Below, piece by piece: positions 41,721 to 50,602 of a stretch of DNA of 64,000 nt (positions are counted from its first letter, which is position 1; the number at the start of each line of letters is the position of its first letter). Origin of the DNA: Bryobacterales bacterium (lineage in GTDB: Bacteria > Acidobacteriota > Terriglobia > Bryobacterales > Bryobacteraceae); NCBI GenBank assembly GCA_020847975.1, contig JADLBD010000042.1, positions 1 to 64,000 on the forward strand. The letters run 5' to 3'. The notes under the pieces are model-generated. The model searched no databases. It was not told the DNA's origin and saw only the letters and a program-made list of their open reading frames with translations. Both the position numbers and the translations under genes were made by a program.

Positions 41721-43590
41721 GGTCTACGACGAGGCATTTCGCGCGGGCCTGAAGCCGGACCCGCTGCTGACGATCTCGGAGTGGGCCGACCGTTACCGGC
41801 GGCTCTCCGGCAAAGCGGCGGCGGAGCCCGGCCCATGGCGCACGGAGCGTACACCGTATCTGCGCGAGATCATGGATTCGCTCTCGCCGTCGGCGCAGGT
41901 CGAGCGCGTGGTCTTCATGAAAGGCTCACAGATCGGCGGCACCGAGTGCGGCAACAACTGGGTCGGCTACGTGATTCACAAATCACCGGGGCCGATGATG
42001 GTGGTCCAGCCCACCGTCGAACTCGCCAAGCGCAACTCGAAGCAGCGCATCGACCCGCTCATTGAAGAGAGCGAGGTTCTGCGCGAGCTAGTGAAAAGTC
42101 CTCGCTCGCGCGACTCCGGCAACACTGTTTTGTCGAAGGAATTCCCCGGCGGCGTGCTTGTAATGACGGGGGCAAACAGCGCGGTGGGTCTGCGGTCGAT
42201 GGCCGTGCGGTATCTGTTCCTGGATGAGATCGATGCCTACCCGGGCGATGTGGACGGCGAAGGTGATCCGATCAATCTGGCCTTCGCGCGCACGCGCACG
42301 TTCTCGCGGCGCAAGGTGTTCATGTGCTCCACGCCGCTCGTGACGGGGCTGAGCCGGATCGAGGCGGCGTTCGCCGAAAGCGACCAGCGGCGCTACTGGG
42401 TACCGTGCCCGCACTGCGGCGAGTTCCAGGTGCTGAGGTTCGAGCGCCTCCGCTGGCCCAAGGGCGAGCCGCGGAAGGCGGCCTACCATTGCATCGCGTG
42501 TGAGCAGGCGATCTTCAATCACCAGAAGAACGCAATGCTCGCGGGCGGTGAGTGGCGGCCCGAGGCGCAAGGCGACGGGCGCACGCGCGGCTATCACCTG
42601 TCGAGCCTCTACAGCCCGGTGGGCTGGTACTCGTGGGAGCGCGCGGCGGATGACTGGGAGAAGGCGCAGAAGGATGTAGAGCGCCTGAAGTCATTCGTGA
42701 ACCTGGTGCTGGGCGAATCGTGGCAGGAACGCGGCGACGCGCCCGACTGGCAACCTCTCTACGACCGCCGCGAGGACTACCCAGTTGGAACTGTACCGCA
42801 GGGGGGCCTGTTCCTCACCGCGGGCGCCGACGTGCAGCGGGATCGCATCGAGGTCGAAGTGGTGGCCTGGGGCCGCGGCAAGGAGTCGTGGTCCATCGAC
42901 TACCGCGTGCTCGTGGGCGACACCGCGCGGGTGGAAGTGTGGCGGCAACTGGACGGGCTTCTGGACGAAGAGTTTCCGCACGCGAGCGGCATGAGGCTGC
43001 CGATCCGGGTGCTGTGCGTCGACTCCGGCTTCAACCCACGTATCACGTACGACTGGGTCCGCGGGCATGCGCAGGCCTCCTGGGGGCCGGCCGGCGCGCG
43101 GGCCGCAAATCCCAAGACGGCCGTTGCGGTAAAAGGCACCGCGCGCACGGACCGGCTGATTCTCGGCGCCTCGCCGGTGGACGCGAGCAAACGGCGCGGC
43201 ACACGGTTGTGGACTCTCGGTACGCCGGTGGCGAAATCGGAACTTTACAGCCGCCTGCGCCTGGCACCGCCGACCGAGGAGAGCGGCGAGCCGTTCCCGG
43301 CAGGCTACTGCCATTTCCCGCGATACGAGGAAGAGTACTTCCGGCAGTTGACCGCGGAGAGTCTGGTGAAGGGCCACTGGGTGGTGGGGCCAAACCACCG
43401 CAACGAAGCGCTCGACTGCCGGGTCTATGCCCGCGCGGCCGCCTCCATCTACGGCGTCGACCGCTTCGCGGAGAGGCATTGGCGGGAACTCGAGGGCCTT
43501 CTACCTGCGCCTGTAGCGCAACCGCCGGTCCCCGCTCCAGCGCGGACCGCGCGCCGGGTCACGGTCGGTTCGAACTGGATGAAGCGATGA
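41692..43590 (+). CDS. Terminase large subunit (GpA family)
   Basis: A 632-aa packaging motor and nuclease of the lambda GpA family. The ATPase part contains VFMKGSQIGGTECGNNWVGY as the P-loop region and YLFLDEIDAYPGD as Walker B. A zinc-type CPHCGEFQVL ... HCIACEQ segment follows. The nuclease part starts around GADVQRDRIEVEVVAWG, and CVDSGFNPRITYDWV continues it. Overlaps gpW by 4 bp. Confidence 0.93.
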   Translation: MSLLAQTATEVYDEAFRAGLKPDPLLTISEWADRYRRLSGKAAAEPGPWRTERTPYLREIMDSLSPSAQVERVVFMKGSQIGGTECGNNWVGYVIHKSPGPMMVVQPTVELAKRNSKQRIDPLIEESEVLRELVKSPRSRDSGNTVLSKEFPGGVLVMTGANSAVGLRSMAVRYLFLDEIDAYPGDVDGEGDPINLAFARTRTFSRRKVFMCSTPLVTGLSRIEAAFAESDQRRYWVPCPHCGEFQVLRFERLRWPKGEPRKAAYHCIACEQAIFNHQKNAMLAGGEWRPEAQGDGRTRGYHLSSLYSPVGWYSWERAADDWEKAQKDVERLKSFVNLVLGESWQERGDAPDWQPLYDRREDYPVGTVPQGGLFLTAGADVQRDRIEVEVVAWGRGKESWSIDYRVLVGDTARVEVWRQLDGLLDEEFPHASGMRLPIRVLCVDSGFNPRITYDWVRGHAQASWGPAGARAANPKTAVAVKGTARTDRLILGASPVDASKRRGTRLWTLGTPVAKSELYSRLRLAPPTEESGEPFPAGYCHFPRYEEEYFRQLTAESLVKGHWVVGPNHRNEALDCRVYARAAASIYGVDRFAERHWRELEGLLPAPVAQPPVPAPARTARRVTVGSNWMKR

Positions 43591-43811
43591 CACTCCAGGA
43601 ACTCGAGGCTCAGCGAGAGGCGCTGCTCGCCGAATTGAGCGCGCCGGATTCCGTCACGTTCGGCGACCGGTCGATGAAGAACCGCAGCCCGGAACAGACC
43701 CGGACGGCATTGCAGCTTGTAGACCAGGAGATCGCCAAGGCCAAGGCCGCGGCGAACACGACCACGCCGCGTTCCCGCATCATCCGGACGTACACGGAGA
43801 AAGGTTTCTGA
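43587..43811 (+). CDS. gpW-like head-tail joining protein
   Basis: A 74-aa protein (ELEAQREALLAELSAPDSVTFGDRSMKNRSPEQTRTALQLVDQEIAKAKA). Length, Thr-Phe-Gly-Asp-Arg-Ser segment and place between terminase and portal match lambda gpW, which joins the head to the tail connector. The stop overlaps the portal ATG by one base. Confidence 0.8.
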   Translation: MTLQELEAQREALLAELSAPDSVTFGDRSMKNRSPEQTRTALQLVDQEIAKAKAAANTTTPRSRIIRTYTEKGF

Positions 43812-45301
43812 TGGGCTACTTGCGCAGCCTGATGCGGGCCGCGTTCACCGCGCCGCTTCGTGCACTCACCGGTTACGAGGCCGCCGCCAATACGCGCCGC
43901 ACGCAGGGATGGAACCCGGCGAACGAAGGCATCAACGCGCTCGTGGCCGGCGGCGGCGATGCCCTACGCTCCCGGTCCCGTGACATGGTCCGCCGGAACG
44001 CCTGGGCGAGTAACGCGGTCGAGAGCTTCGTCGGGAACTCGGTCGGCACCGGCATCAAGCCGCAGGCGAAACACCCGGATCCAGCGGTGAAGCGGCGGCT
44101 TCAGGAACTCTGGCTGCGATGGACGGACGAGGCCGACGCGGCTGGGCTGACCGACTTCTACGGGCTGCAGGCGCTCGTGTGCCGGTCGACGATCGAAGGC
44201 GGCGAGTGTCTGGTGCGCATCCGCGAGCGCCGGCCCGAGGACGAATTGACGGTTCCGCTTCAGCTCCAACTCCTCGAGGCCGAGCACCTGCCGTCGTCGA
44301 AGAACGACAACTTGCCGAACGGGAATGTCATCCGTGCCGGGATTGAGTTCGACAAGCTGGCCCGCCGCGTGGCGTACCACCTCTACCGCGAGCACCCGGG
44401 CGAAAAGTTGCTGTTCTTCAATGCTGGCGAGACCACGCGCGTGCCGGCGGAGTCGGTGCTGCACATCTACAAGCCGCTCCGCCCAGGACAGCACCGTGGG
44501 CAGCCGTGGCTAACGCAGGTCCTGGTGAAGCTGCATGAACTGGATCAGTACGACGACGCCGAACTGGTCCGCAAGAAGCTGGCGGCCATGTTCGCGGCGT
44601 TCATCACCGAGAACAATCCCGAGGATCCGGTCATCGGCAGCAAGCCGGGTGAGGGTGAGACAGATGCGAGCGGCGCGCCGCTGGCCGGCATCGAGCCGGG
44701 CTCGATGGTGAAGCTCCTGCCCGGCGAGGATGTGAAGTTCACCGAGCCGGGCGACGTGGGCGGCATGTACACAGAGTTCATGCGGGTGCAGTTGCGCGCC
44801 ATCGCTGCGGGCCTGGGGATCACCTACGAGCAGCTCACCGGGGATCTGGAGCGCGTCAACTACTCGTCGATCCGCGCGGGCCTGCTCGAGTTCCGGCGCC
44901 GCTGCGAACAGTTCCAGCACCAGGTGATGGTGTTTCAGTTCTGCCGTCCCGTCTGGCGCGCCTGGATAGAAGCCGCCGTGGTGGCTGGCGCGATCGATGC
45001 CCGCGACTACGCCCGCCGCCCCGAAGCCTACCTCGATGTCGAATGGCGGCCGCCGTCGTGGGCATGGGTCGATCCGTTGAAAGACATGAACGCCGAGGTC
45101 GTGGCGGTCCGCGCGGGCTTCAAGCCGCGCAGCGCCGTCATCAACGAGATGGGCTACGACGAGGAAGATGTCGACCGGCAAGTCGCCGCCGACAATTCGC
45201 GCTCCGATTCCCTCGGGTTGACGTTCGACTCCGATCCCCGCAAGACCACCGGCAACGGGCAACGAGTGGCCGAGAAGGAACCGGCAACGGAAATCCAATG
45301 A
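43811..45301 (+). CDS. Portal protein (lambda GpB family)
   Basis: A 496-aa portal. Typical segments are RSRDMVRRNAWASNAVESFVGNSVGTGIKP, FYGLQALVCRSTIEGGECLVRI, and GDLERVNYSSIRAGLLEFRRRCEQFQHQVMVFQFCRPVWRAWI near the C-terminus. It forms the DNA channel of the capsid. The start overlaps the gpW stop, and its stop overlaps the protease start as ATGA. Confidence 0.92.
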   Translation: MGYLRSLMRAAFTAPLRALTGYEAAANTRRTQGWNPANEGINALVAGGGDALRSRSRDMVRRNAWASNAVESFVGNSVGTGIKPQAKHPDPAVKRRLQELWLRWTDEADAAGLTDFYGLQALVCRSTIEGGECLVRIRERRPEDELTVPLQLQLLEAEHLPSSKNDNLPNGNVIRAGIEFDKLARRVAYHLYREHPGEKLLFFNAGETTRVPAESVLHIYKPLRPGQHRGQPWLTQVLVKLHELDQYDDAELVRKKLAAMFAAFITENNPEDPVIGSKPGEGETDASGAPLAGIEPGSMVKLLPGEDVKFTEPGDVGGMYTEFMRVQLRAIAAGLGITYEQLTGDLERVNYSSIRAGLLEFRRRCEQFQHQVMVFQFCRPVWRAWIEAAVVAGAIDARDYARRPEAYLDVEWRPPSWAWVDPLKDMNAEVVAVRAGFKPRSAVINEMGYDEEDVDRQVAADNSRSDSLGLTFDSDPRKTTGNGQRVAEKEPATEIQ

Positions 45302-46497
45302 TGAACCTCTCACACATCGCCTCGCGCGTGTTCAACACGCCATTGATGATCGACTCGAAGAAGCTGGCGGCGATCCTGGCCGTGCTTGCCCCGCGCCTGG
45401 GAGTGGAGCCACCTGCTGTCGAAGCGGCGCTGCTCACCGAGCAACGGTCGCGGAAGCCCTACGCCGTCACCGATGCCGGCGTGGCGGTGATCGAAGTCGC
45501 CGGCAGTCTCGTGAACCGCGCCTCCGGCATGGACGCGCAGTCCGGGCTGACGTCGTATGAGCAGTTGGGCAGCGAGATTCTCGACGCCGCGACTGATCCA
45601 CAGGTCAGAGGCATCCTGATGCGTTTCGACAGTTACGGCGGCGAGGCCAACGGCGCCTGGGACGGCGCCGCCCTGATCGAAGAGGCCGCCCGGATCAAAC
45701 CGGTCTGGGCCTCGGTGGACGATTGGGCCCTCAGCGCCGGGTATTTGCTGGCGTCGGCAACCGATCGTATCTGGGTGACGCGCACCGGCGGCGTCGGTTC
45801 GGTGGGCATCATCGCGATGCATCTCGACCAGAGCGGCTGGGACGCGGCCAACGGCCTTCGGTACACCACCATCTTCGCCGGCGACCGCAAGAACGATTTC
45901 AACCCGCACGAGCCGCTCTCAGAAGGCGCCCGCGACGTGCTGGTGGCCGAGGTCGAGCGGCTCTACAGCATGTTCGTCGACGCCGTGGTCCGCCGCCGCA
46001 GCATGAATGGCGCAGCCGTCCGCGGCACTGAGGCGGGCATCCTCTATGGCGAGGATGCCGTCGCCCGTGGCTTTGCCGATCGAGTCGGCACCTTCCGCGA
46101 CGCCCTCGCCGCGATGACGGCGTCGTTGTCTCAACCGAAGTTCTCGAAAGGAGGCACTACTGTGTCTGAAGCAACTCAGGCGGCAACGAGTCCGCCCGTT
46201 CCCGATCTTGCCGCCATTGAGGCCGCGGCCCGCGAGCAGGGCTACGCCGAAGCGGCAGAGATCGTCGTGCTGTGCAACATCGCCGGCCGGCCCTCGCTCG
46301 CCGGTGATTTCATCGCCCGCCACCTCTCCGTGGCCGACGTCCGCAAGGAACTGCTCACCCTGCGGGCCGAGGCCGGCCAGGACGAAATTCGGTCCCACGT
46401 TCTGCCCGAGGCCGGCGCGACGGCGAAACAGAATCTCGATGAGAATCCGGTCGTCAAGGCCTGCGCCGCGCTGGGCGGCCCGAAAGGAGTGAAGTAA
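45298..46497 (+). CDS. S49 head maturation protease with C-terminal scaffold (GpC-like)
   Basis: A 399-aa fusion of an S49 serine protease and a scaffold. The protease part shows VRGILMRFDSYGGEANG, and the catalytic Ser is S146 in DWALSAGYLLASATDRI. TGGVGSVGIIAMHLDQ and the E/D helix follow. Residues from about 289 on (SEATQAATSPPVP...) are the scaffold region. A nested start at 46162 would make the scaffold alone. The start is ATG 45298 in an ATGA overlap. Confidence 0.9.
   Translation: MMNLSHIASRVFNTPLMIDSKKLAAILAVLAPRLGVEPPAVEAALLTEQRSRKPYAVTDAGVAVIEVAGSLVNRASGMDAQSGLTSYEQLGSEILDAATDPQVRGILMRFDSYGGEANGAWDGAALIEEAARIKPVWASVDDWALSAGYLLASATDRIWVTRTGGVGSVGIIAMHLDQSGWDAANGLRYTTIFAGDRKNDFNPHEPLSEGARDVLVAEVERLYSMFVDAVVRRRSMNGAAVRGTEAGILYGEDAVARGFADRVGTFRDALAAMTASLSQPKFSKGGTTVSEATQAATSPPVPDLAAIEAAAREQGYAEAAEIVVLCNIAGRPSLAGDFIARHLSVADVRKELLTLRAEAGQDEIRSHVLPEAGATAKQNLDENPVVKACAALGGPKGVK
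46162..46497 (+). CDS. Nested scaffold protein (Nu3-like)
   Basis: Inside the protease gene, in frame, a GTG at 46162 is preceded by AAAGGAGG (46147-46154), seven bases away. It would produce a 111-aa protein (MSEATQAATSPPVPDLAAIEAAAREQG...) that matches the C-terminal scaffold alone. Lambda makes Nu3 within gene C by the same arrangement. Likely the capsid assembly scaffold. Confidence 0.65.
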   Translation: MSEATQAATSPPVPDLAAIEAAAREQGYAEAAEIVVLCNIAGRPSLAGDFIARHLSVADVRKELLTLRAEAGQDEIRSHVLPEAGATAKQNLDENPVVKACAALGGPKGVK

Positions 46498-46500
46498 CTC

Positions 46501-47142
46501 ATGCCCGTTCAGAGCGAAAGCAACTACCTCGGGGACGTTCTCAAATACGAGGCCCCGAATCTGTTTTCCCGCGATGAGGTGACTCTCACGGCGGGCAACC
46601 TGGCGCTCGGCGCCGTCGTCGGACGGAAGGCGCCTGCCGTGACGGTGACACCCGGCACCAACACCGGCAACGGCGTGATGGGCGCGGTGACTTTGGGCCC
46701 GGCCGCGCTGCCCGGCAGTTACGTGGTGACCTGCAAGACGAAGGTCACCAACGCCGGCGTCTTCTCGGTCGTTGACCCGCGCGGTCTGCCGCTGCCCGAC
46801 CTCACGGTCGCCGTCGCCTACGCCGGCGATCACATCAACTGCACCCTCGCCGACGGCAGCACCGATTTCGAGGTTGGAGACAAGTTCACGATCGCCGTTT
46901 CCGTCGCGAGCGAGATCGGCGAGTTCAATCCCGCTGCCAGCGACGGTCTCCAGTTCGCCGCCGGTGTCCTGGTGGAGGCGGCCGACGCGAGCGCCGCAGC
47001 CAAGCAGACCGTGATCATCGCGCGCGATGCGATCGTGTCGCGGACCGCGCTGGTGTGGAAGACCGGAGCGACCGCGCCGCAAAAGGCCGTCGCCATCGCC
47101 CAACTGAAGACCCTGGGCATTCTCGTCCGGGAAGGAGCCTAA
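46501..47142 (+). CDS. Enlarged head decoration protein (GpD-like)
   Basis: A 213-aa protein. The N-terminus (YEAPNLFSRDEVTLTAGNLALGAVVGRK) and C-terminus (VIIARDAIVSRTALVWKTGATAPQKAVAIAQLKTLGILVREGA) match lambda GpD (110 aa). Residues about 45-135 form an inserted beta domain (GNGVMGAVTLGPAALPGSYVV...FEVGDKFTIAVS), a type seen in other phage virion proteins. It should coat the capsid; the insert would project outwards. Confidence 0.82.
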   Translation: MPVQSESNYLGDVLKYEAPNLFSRDEVTLTAGNLALGAVVGRKAPAVTVTPGTNTGNGVMGAVTLGPAALPGSYVVTCKTKVTNAGVFSVVDPRGLPLPDLTVAVAYAGDHINCTLADGSTDFEVGDKFTIAVSVASEIGEFNPAASDGLQFAAGVLVEAADASAAAKQTVIIARDAIVSRTALVWKTGATAPQKAVAIAQLKTLGILVREGA

Positions 47143-47145
47143 CCC

Positions 47146-48156
47146 ATGTCGATTTTGAATCCATTCGCAACCGATGCTTTCAACATGGTCGCGCTCACGG
47201 CGGCCATCAACAAGATCCCGAACACCTACGGGCGCCTGGAGCAATTGAATCTCATGGCGCCCACTGGGGTCCGCACGCGCACCATCATCATCGAAGAGAT
47301 GAGCGGCGTGCTGAACCTGCTTCCCACGCAACCCGTCGGCGCGCCGGGCACCGTCGGCACGCAGGGCAAGCGCAAGGTGCGCTCGTTCGTGATCCCGCAT
47401 ATCCCGCACGACGACGCCGTGCTGCCCGAGGAGGTCCAGGGCATCCGCGCCTTCGGGTCGGAGTCGGAGACGGAGGCGCTGGCGAACCTGATGGCAATGA
47501 AGCTCCAGAACATGCGCAACAAGCACGCCATCACGTTGGAACACCTGCGCATGGGCGCGCTGAAAGGCGTGATCTTGGATGCCGACGGCTCCACGCTCTA
47601 CAACCTCTATACCGAGTTCGACATCACGCCGAAGACCGTCAATTTCGCGCTGACGACCAACACCACCGAGGTACTGCTGAAGGTGCTCGAGGTGAAGCGC
47701 CACATCGAGGACAACCTCAAGGGCGAGTTCATGACGGGCATCCTCTGCCTATGCTCGGCGGGCTTCTACGACGCCTTCACCACGCACTCGAAGGTGAAGG
47801 AGGCCTTCCAGTACTACCAGCGCAACCAGCAACTCGGCAACGACTACCGGACCGGCTTCACCTTCGGCGGTGTGACGTTCGAGGAGTATCGCGGCCAGGC
47901 GACCGACGCGTCGGGCAACGTGCGGAAGTTCATCGCCGACGACGAGGCGCACTTCTTCCCGATCGGAACTGCCAACACGTTCCGCACGTTCTTCGCGCCG
48001 GCGGACTTCAACGAAACCGCCAACACGCTGGGCTTGCCGCTCTACGCCAAGCAGGAGCCACGGAAGTTCGGGCGCGGCACGGACCTCCACACGCAGCAGA
48101 ATCCACTGCCCATCTGCCTGCGGCCGGAAGTGCTGGTCAAAGCGACCAAGGCCTGA
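47146..48156 (+). CDS. Major capsid protein (lambda GpE family)
   Basis: A 336-aa protein with the GpE family pattern: NPFATDAFNMVALTAAINKIPNTYGRLEQLNLM, RTIIIEEMSGVLNLLPTQPVG, FVIPHIPHDDAVLPEEVQGIRAFG, and the C-terminal GRGTDLHTQQNPLPICLRPEVLVKA. It forms the capsid shell. A 3-bp gap to the decoration gene and a 2-bp gap to the next. Confidence 0.92.
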   Translation: MSILNPFATDAFNMVALTAAINKIPNTYGRLEQLNLMAPTGVRTRTIIIEEMSGVLNLLPTQPVGAPGTVGTQGKRKVRSFVIPHIPHDDAVLPEEVQGIRAFGSESETEALANLMAMKLQNMRNKHAITLEHLRMGALKGVILDADGSTLYNLYTEFDITPKTVNFALTTNTTEVLLKVLEVKRHIEDNLKGEFMTGILCLCSAGFYDAFTTHSKVKEAFQYYQRNQQLGNDYRTGFTFGGVTFEEYRGQATDASGNVRKFIADDEAHFFPIGTANTFRTFFAPADFNETANTLGLPLYAKQEPRKFGRGTDLHTQQNPLPICLRPEVLVKATKA

Positions 48157-48158
48157 CC

Positions 48159-48464
48159 ATGAGCGGTTGGGAGGCGGCAGTGAGCGGCCTGAACGCGGCC
48201 GTCGTGAAAACGTTCGGCCGCGAGGTCCTCTATCTGCCTGAGGCCGGTGGGCAGGCCGCTATCCGCGCGGTGTTTCAGGCGGTACGGGAAGCGGAGGGTG
48301 CTTCGCCAGGCGTCTATGCAGTGCTGTTCGTCCGGCTGGTGGATCTGGCGGCGCCGCCCGTCCGCGGGGATGAGGTCGACATCGGCGGCGTCCACTATAA
48401 GGTTTTCGACATCGAAGCCGATGCGGAAGGCGCCGCTGTGTTGAAGTTGCGCCAGGCGGGCTGA
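48159..48464 (+). CDS. FII-like head-tail completion protein
   Basis: A 101-aa protein (MSGWEAAVSGLNAAVVKTFGREVLYLPEAGGQAAIRAVF...). Length, position right after the capsid gene and the ending (DEVDIGGVHYKVFDIEADAEGAAVLKLRQ) match lambda gpFII / ATP-binding-sugar-transporter-like connector proteins. Confidence 0.7.
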   Translation: MSGWEAAVSGLNAAVVKTFGREVLYLPEAGGQAAIRAVFQAVREAEGASPGVYAVLFVRLVDLAAPPVRGDEVDIGGVHYKVFDIEADAEGAAVLKLRQAG

Positions 48465-48465
48465 C

Positions 48466-48490
48466 ACTTCCGCCAGATTTGGCGGAAGTT
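48466..48490. repeat. 25-bp dyad repeat, copy 2 (intergenic)
   Basis: ACTTCCGCCA-GATT-TGGCGGAAGT, 10-bp arms, located between two tail-connector genes. Identical in 24 of 25 positions to 23027-23051. There is no T run, so it is unlikely to be a simple terminator. Confidence 0.7.
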
Positions 48491-48504
48491 CCCGGGTTTC
48501 GACC

Positions 48505-48960
48505 ATGCCAAGCGTCCGCGTCTACCAGAAGAAGCAACTGCGGCTCGATCTGCTCAATTTCCGCCAGCAGCAGATGTACGATTTGGGCAGCGCCGGCGTC
48601 ACGGCGGTGAAGGCGAGGCTCAGCGCGGCCCAGGGCCCGGAGGACAGCGCGGCCAAGCCGCTCACCAAACGGTACGCGATCTTCAAGACGCGGAAGGGCA
48701 AGGGCAACCGCCGGAACCTGACATTCACTGGCGACCTGCTGCGCAACTTCCAGGTCCGAACCGTCAGCGAGAACCGGGCCAAGGCCAGCGTCTCTACCCG
48801 CAAGGACCGAATCAAGGCCTGGGCCAACCAGAAGCGCGAGGCCTGGATGGTGTTCTCGCCGAAGAATAGAGCGGCAGTTGTCGAGGCAGCCCGCAAGATG
48901 ATCCAGGCGATGAAGCCACGTCTGCTCCTCGAACGCAGCCTGGGTGGAAAGCAGCGATGA
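48505..48960 (+). CDS. Tail completion protein (Z-like)
   Basis: A 151-aa basic protein (MPSVRVYQKKQLRLDLLNFRQQQMYDLGSAGVTAVKARLSAAQG...). It fits the HK97 gp10/lambda Z connector position and composition. The N-terminus has a helical region, and the body contains FTGDLLRNFQVRTVSENRAKASVS. Overlaps the next gene by 4 bp. Confidence 0.65.
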   Translation: MPSVRVYQKKQLRLDLLNFRQQQMYDLGSAGVTAVKARLSAAQGPEDSAAKPLTKRYAIFKTRKGKGNRRNLTFTGDLLRNFQVRTVSENRAKASVSTRKDRIKAWANQKREAWMVFSPKNRAAVVEAARKMIQAMKPRLLLERSLGGKQR

Positions 48961-49430
48961 TCAATCCGGCAGAACTGGTCGACAACCTGGTTGCTTTGCT
49001 GCGCGCCATCTCGGACTTGGTCGCCGAGATGGGTGGCGACGAGCAACGGATCTTCGCCTACCACGATCAATATCCGAAGCGAGCGAGCCTCGCGGCGGCG
49101 ATCCACGACATGCCCGCGCCGGGAATCATGGCCGCATGGCAGGGCACTACGCCAGGCCGCTTTGGCGGCGTGGATGTCTGGAAGCACCAGGTCACGCTCT
49201 ACCTGCGGGCGCGCGAGACCTTCGATGGCGACCCACCGACCGCCTACTACCGGCTGTTCCGGCTCATCACGAAGGGAGTGCCAGCGTCGTCGGGTGTGCC
49301 GCTGATCAACGCCACGGTGCATCCGTCCTGTTACCCGATGGACCTGCCGCTCGTCCAGCGGCAGACCGATGCCGAGGGGCTCGATTATTTTGAGGTGCCC
49401 ATTACATTCACGGAGGCAGGTGATGACTGA
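48957..49430 (+). CDS. Tail terminator (U-like)
   Basis: A 157-aa protein (MINPAELVDNLVALLRAISDLVAEMGGDEQRIFAYHDQYPKRASL...) with KHQVTLYLRARETF and the C-terminal DYFEVPITFTEAGDD, consistent with a tail-terminator fold such as lambda U. It lies before the tail tube gene, as expected. Confidence 0.65.
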   Translation: MINPAELVDNLVALLRAISDLVAEMGGDEQRIFAYHDQYPKRASLAAAIHDMPAPGIMAAWQGTTPGRFGGVDVWKHQVTLYLRARETFDGDPPTAYYRLFRLITKGVPASSGVPLINATVHPSCYPMDLPLVQRQTDAEGLDYFEVPITFTEAGDD

Positions 49431-49596
49431 AACAGTGCACATGCGCTCGCCTGATGGCGAGGTGCGTGAAGTGGAGACCACTCCGGCTGTCCTCATTCCA
49501 ATGATGATTCGTGGTTGGCAGCAATGCGACCCGAGAGAGGAGGTAACGCCCGATGTCCGTAACGCGGATGCAGGAACTACAGATCTGCTTCGGTAA
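49423..49596 (+). CDS. Small hypothetical tail-region protein
   Basis: A 57-aa protein (MTETVHMRSPDGEVREVETTPAVLIPMMIRGWQQ...) overlapping U-like by 8 bp and the tail tube gene by 44 bp. GGAGG lies upstream. Similar small proteins are found between tail terminator and tube genes; function unknown. Confidence 0.5.
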   Translation: MTETVHMRSPDGEVREVETTPAVLIPMMIRGWQQCDPREEVTPDVRNADAGTTDLLR

Positions 49597-50593
49597 GCAG
49601 AAGCAGGCCGACATCGGCACCGCCAACACCGGCGTGCAGATGTGGCAGTTGCGGAAGCTCAACGCCGCGCTGGCCAATCCGAAGCTCAACACCGAGAACG
49701 ACGCCGAGGAGTTCGGCAAGGGGCACGAGTTCCCGACGCAGTCCTTCCAGACGTCGTGGGACGTCAACGGCACGCTGGAGAAATACCTCGGCGGCGAGAT
49801 CGGTGCCTGGGCCATGGCCTACGGGCTGGGCAAGGTCGTGAAGTCGGGCACGACTCCCAACTTCACTTACACGTGCACCCCGCTCTTTCCGGCCAACGGG
49901 GACGCCGCCGAACTGCCGTACTTCTCTTTCGTCGAGCAGATCCGGCCGGGCGCCGGCGTTGTGGCAGATCGCATGGCCGTGGGCTGTGTGGTCGAGGGCT
50001 GGACCATCTCGATCGGGAGCGGGCCAGGCCGCGCGAACTCGAAGATCACCGTCGAGTTTGTCGGCTCCGGCAAGGTCACGGAGCCTTCCGGGATCACGAT
50101 GCCGGCGGCCACGTTGGAGAAGCTGCTGCCGTCGGCCTCGCTCGCGCTCACGATCAACGGCGTCAATTACGTCTCGACCAAGAACATCGTTTCCCTTGAG
50201 ACGTCCTGGAAAAACAACGTTCGGCTGGACGGCGGCTTCTACCCCGGTTCCGGCTTTCAGACTCCCGGTGACGGCGCGAGCGGCGCCATCCGCGGCCGAC
50301 TCGAATTCGGCAACCGCCAGGGCACGTTGAAGTTTGTGGCCCGCTTCGAGAACGGTTCGACGGAGCTGACCAAGCTCAAGAGCCAGGCCACCGGCACGGC
50401 GGTGATGTCGCTCACCTACGACGCCAACAACTCGCTGGAGATCACGTGGCAGAAGGTCTCCTTCGCCACGGCCGAGCTGGGCGAGACGGACGGCATCGTC
50501 ACGGTGTCGGTGGAGTGCCTGCCGATGTGGGATGCCACCAACGGCGTTGTGTCGGCGGTAGCGAAGTGCAACGTGGACGGCATCTGCCAGTAG
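49553..50593 (+). CDS. Major tail tube protein
   Basis: A 346-aa beta-rich protein. Typical blocks are TRMQELQICFGKQKQADIGTAN, AEEFGKGHEFPTQSFQTSWDVNGTLEKYLGGEIGAW, and repeats of Gly/Thr/Ser strands, ending VVSAVAKCNVDGICQ. It forms the tail tube of a long-tailed (siphovirus) particle. Placed between tail terminator and chaperone genes. Confidence 0.82.
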   Translation: MSVTRMQELQICFGKQKQADIGTANTGVQMWQLRKLNAALANPKLNTENDAEEFGKGHEFPTQSFQTSWDVNGTLEKYLGGEIGAWAMAYGLGKVVKSGTTPNFTYTCTPLFPANGDAAELPYFSFVEQIRPGAGVVADRMAVGCVVEGWTISIGSGPGRANSKITVEFVGSGKVTEPSGITMPAATLEKLLPSASLALTINGVNYVSTKNIVSLETSWKNNVRLDGGFYPGSGFQTPGDGASGAIRGRLEFGNRQGTLKFVARFENGSTELTKLKSQATGTAVMSLTYDANNSLEITWQKVSFATAELGETDGIVTVSVECLPMWDATNGVVSAVAKCNVDGICQ

Positions 50594-50602
50594 GAGACTT
50601 TC

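Noticed and set aside
45919..47703. A 594-codon minus-strand frame across protease, decoration and capsid genes
   Set aside because: His/Gly/Arg-rich shadow translation spanning three well-supported genes with clear family matches.
47055..48158. Long plus-strand frame overlapping the capsid gene
   Set aside because: His/Arg-rich out-of-frame reading of the capsid gene. Only its end, from ATG 48159, is a real gene (FII-like).
48466..48490. The 25-bp dyad as a plain transcription terminator
   Set aside because: No T run on either side, and the same sequence occurs inside the ParB coding frame, where a terminator would be harmful.
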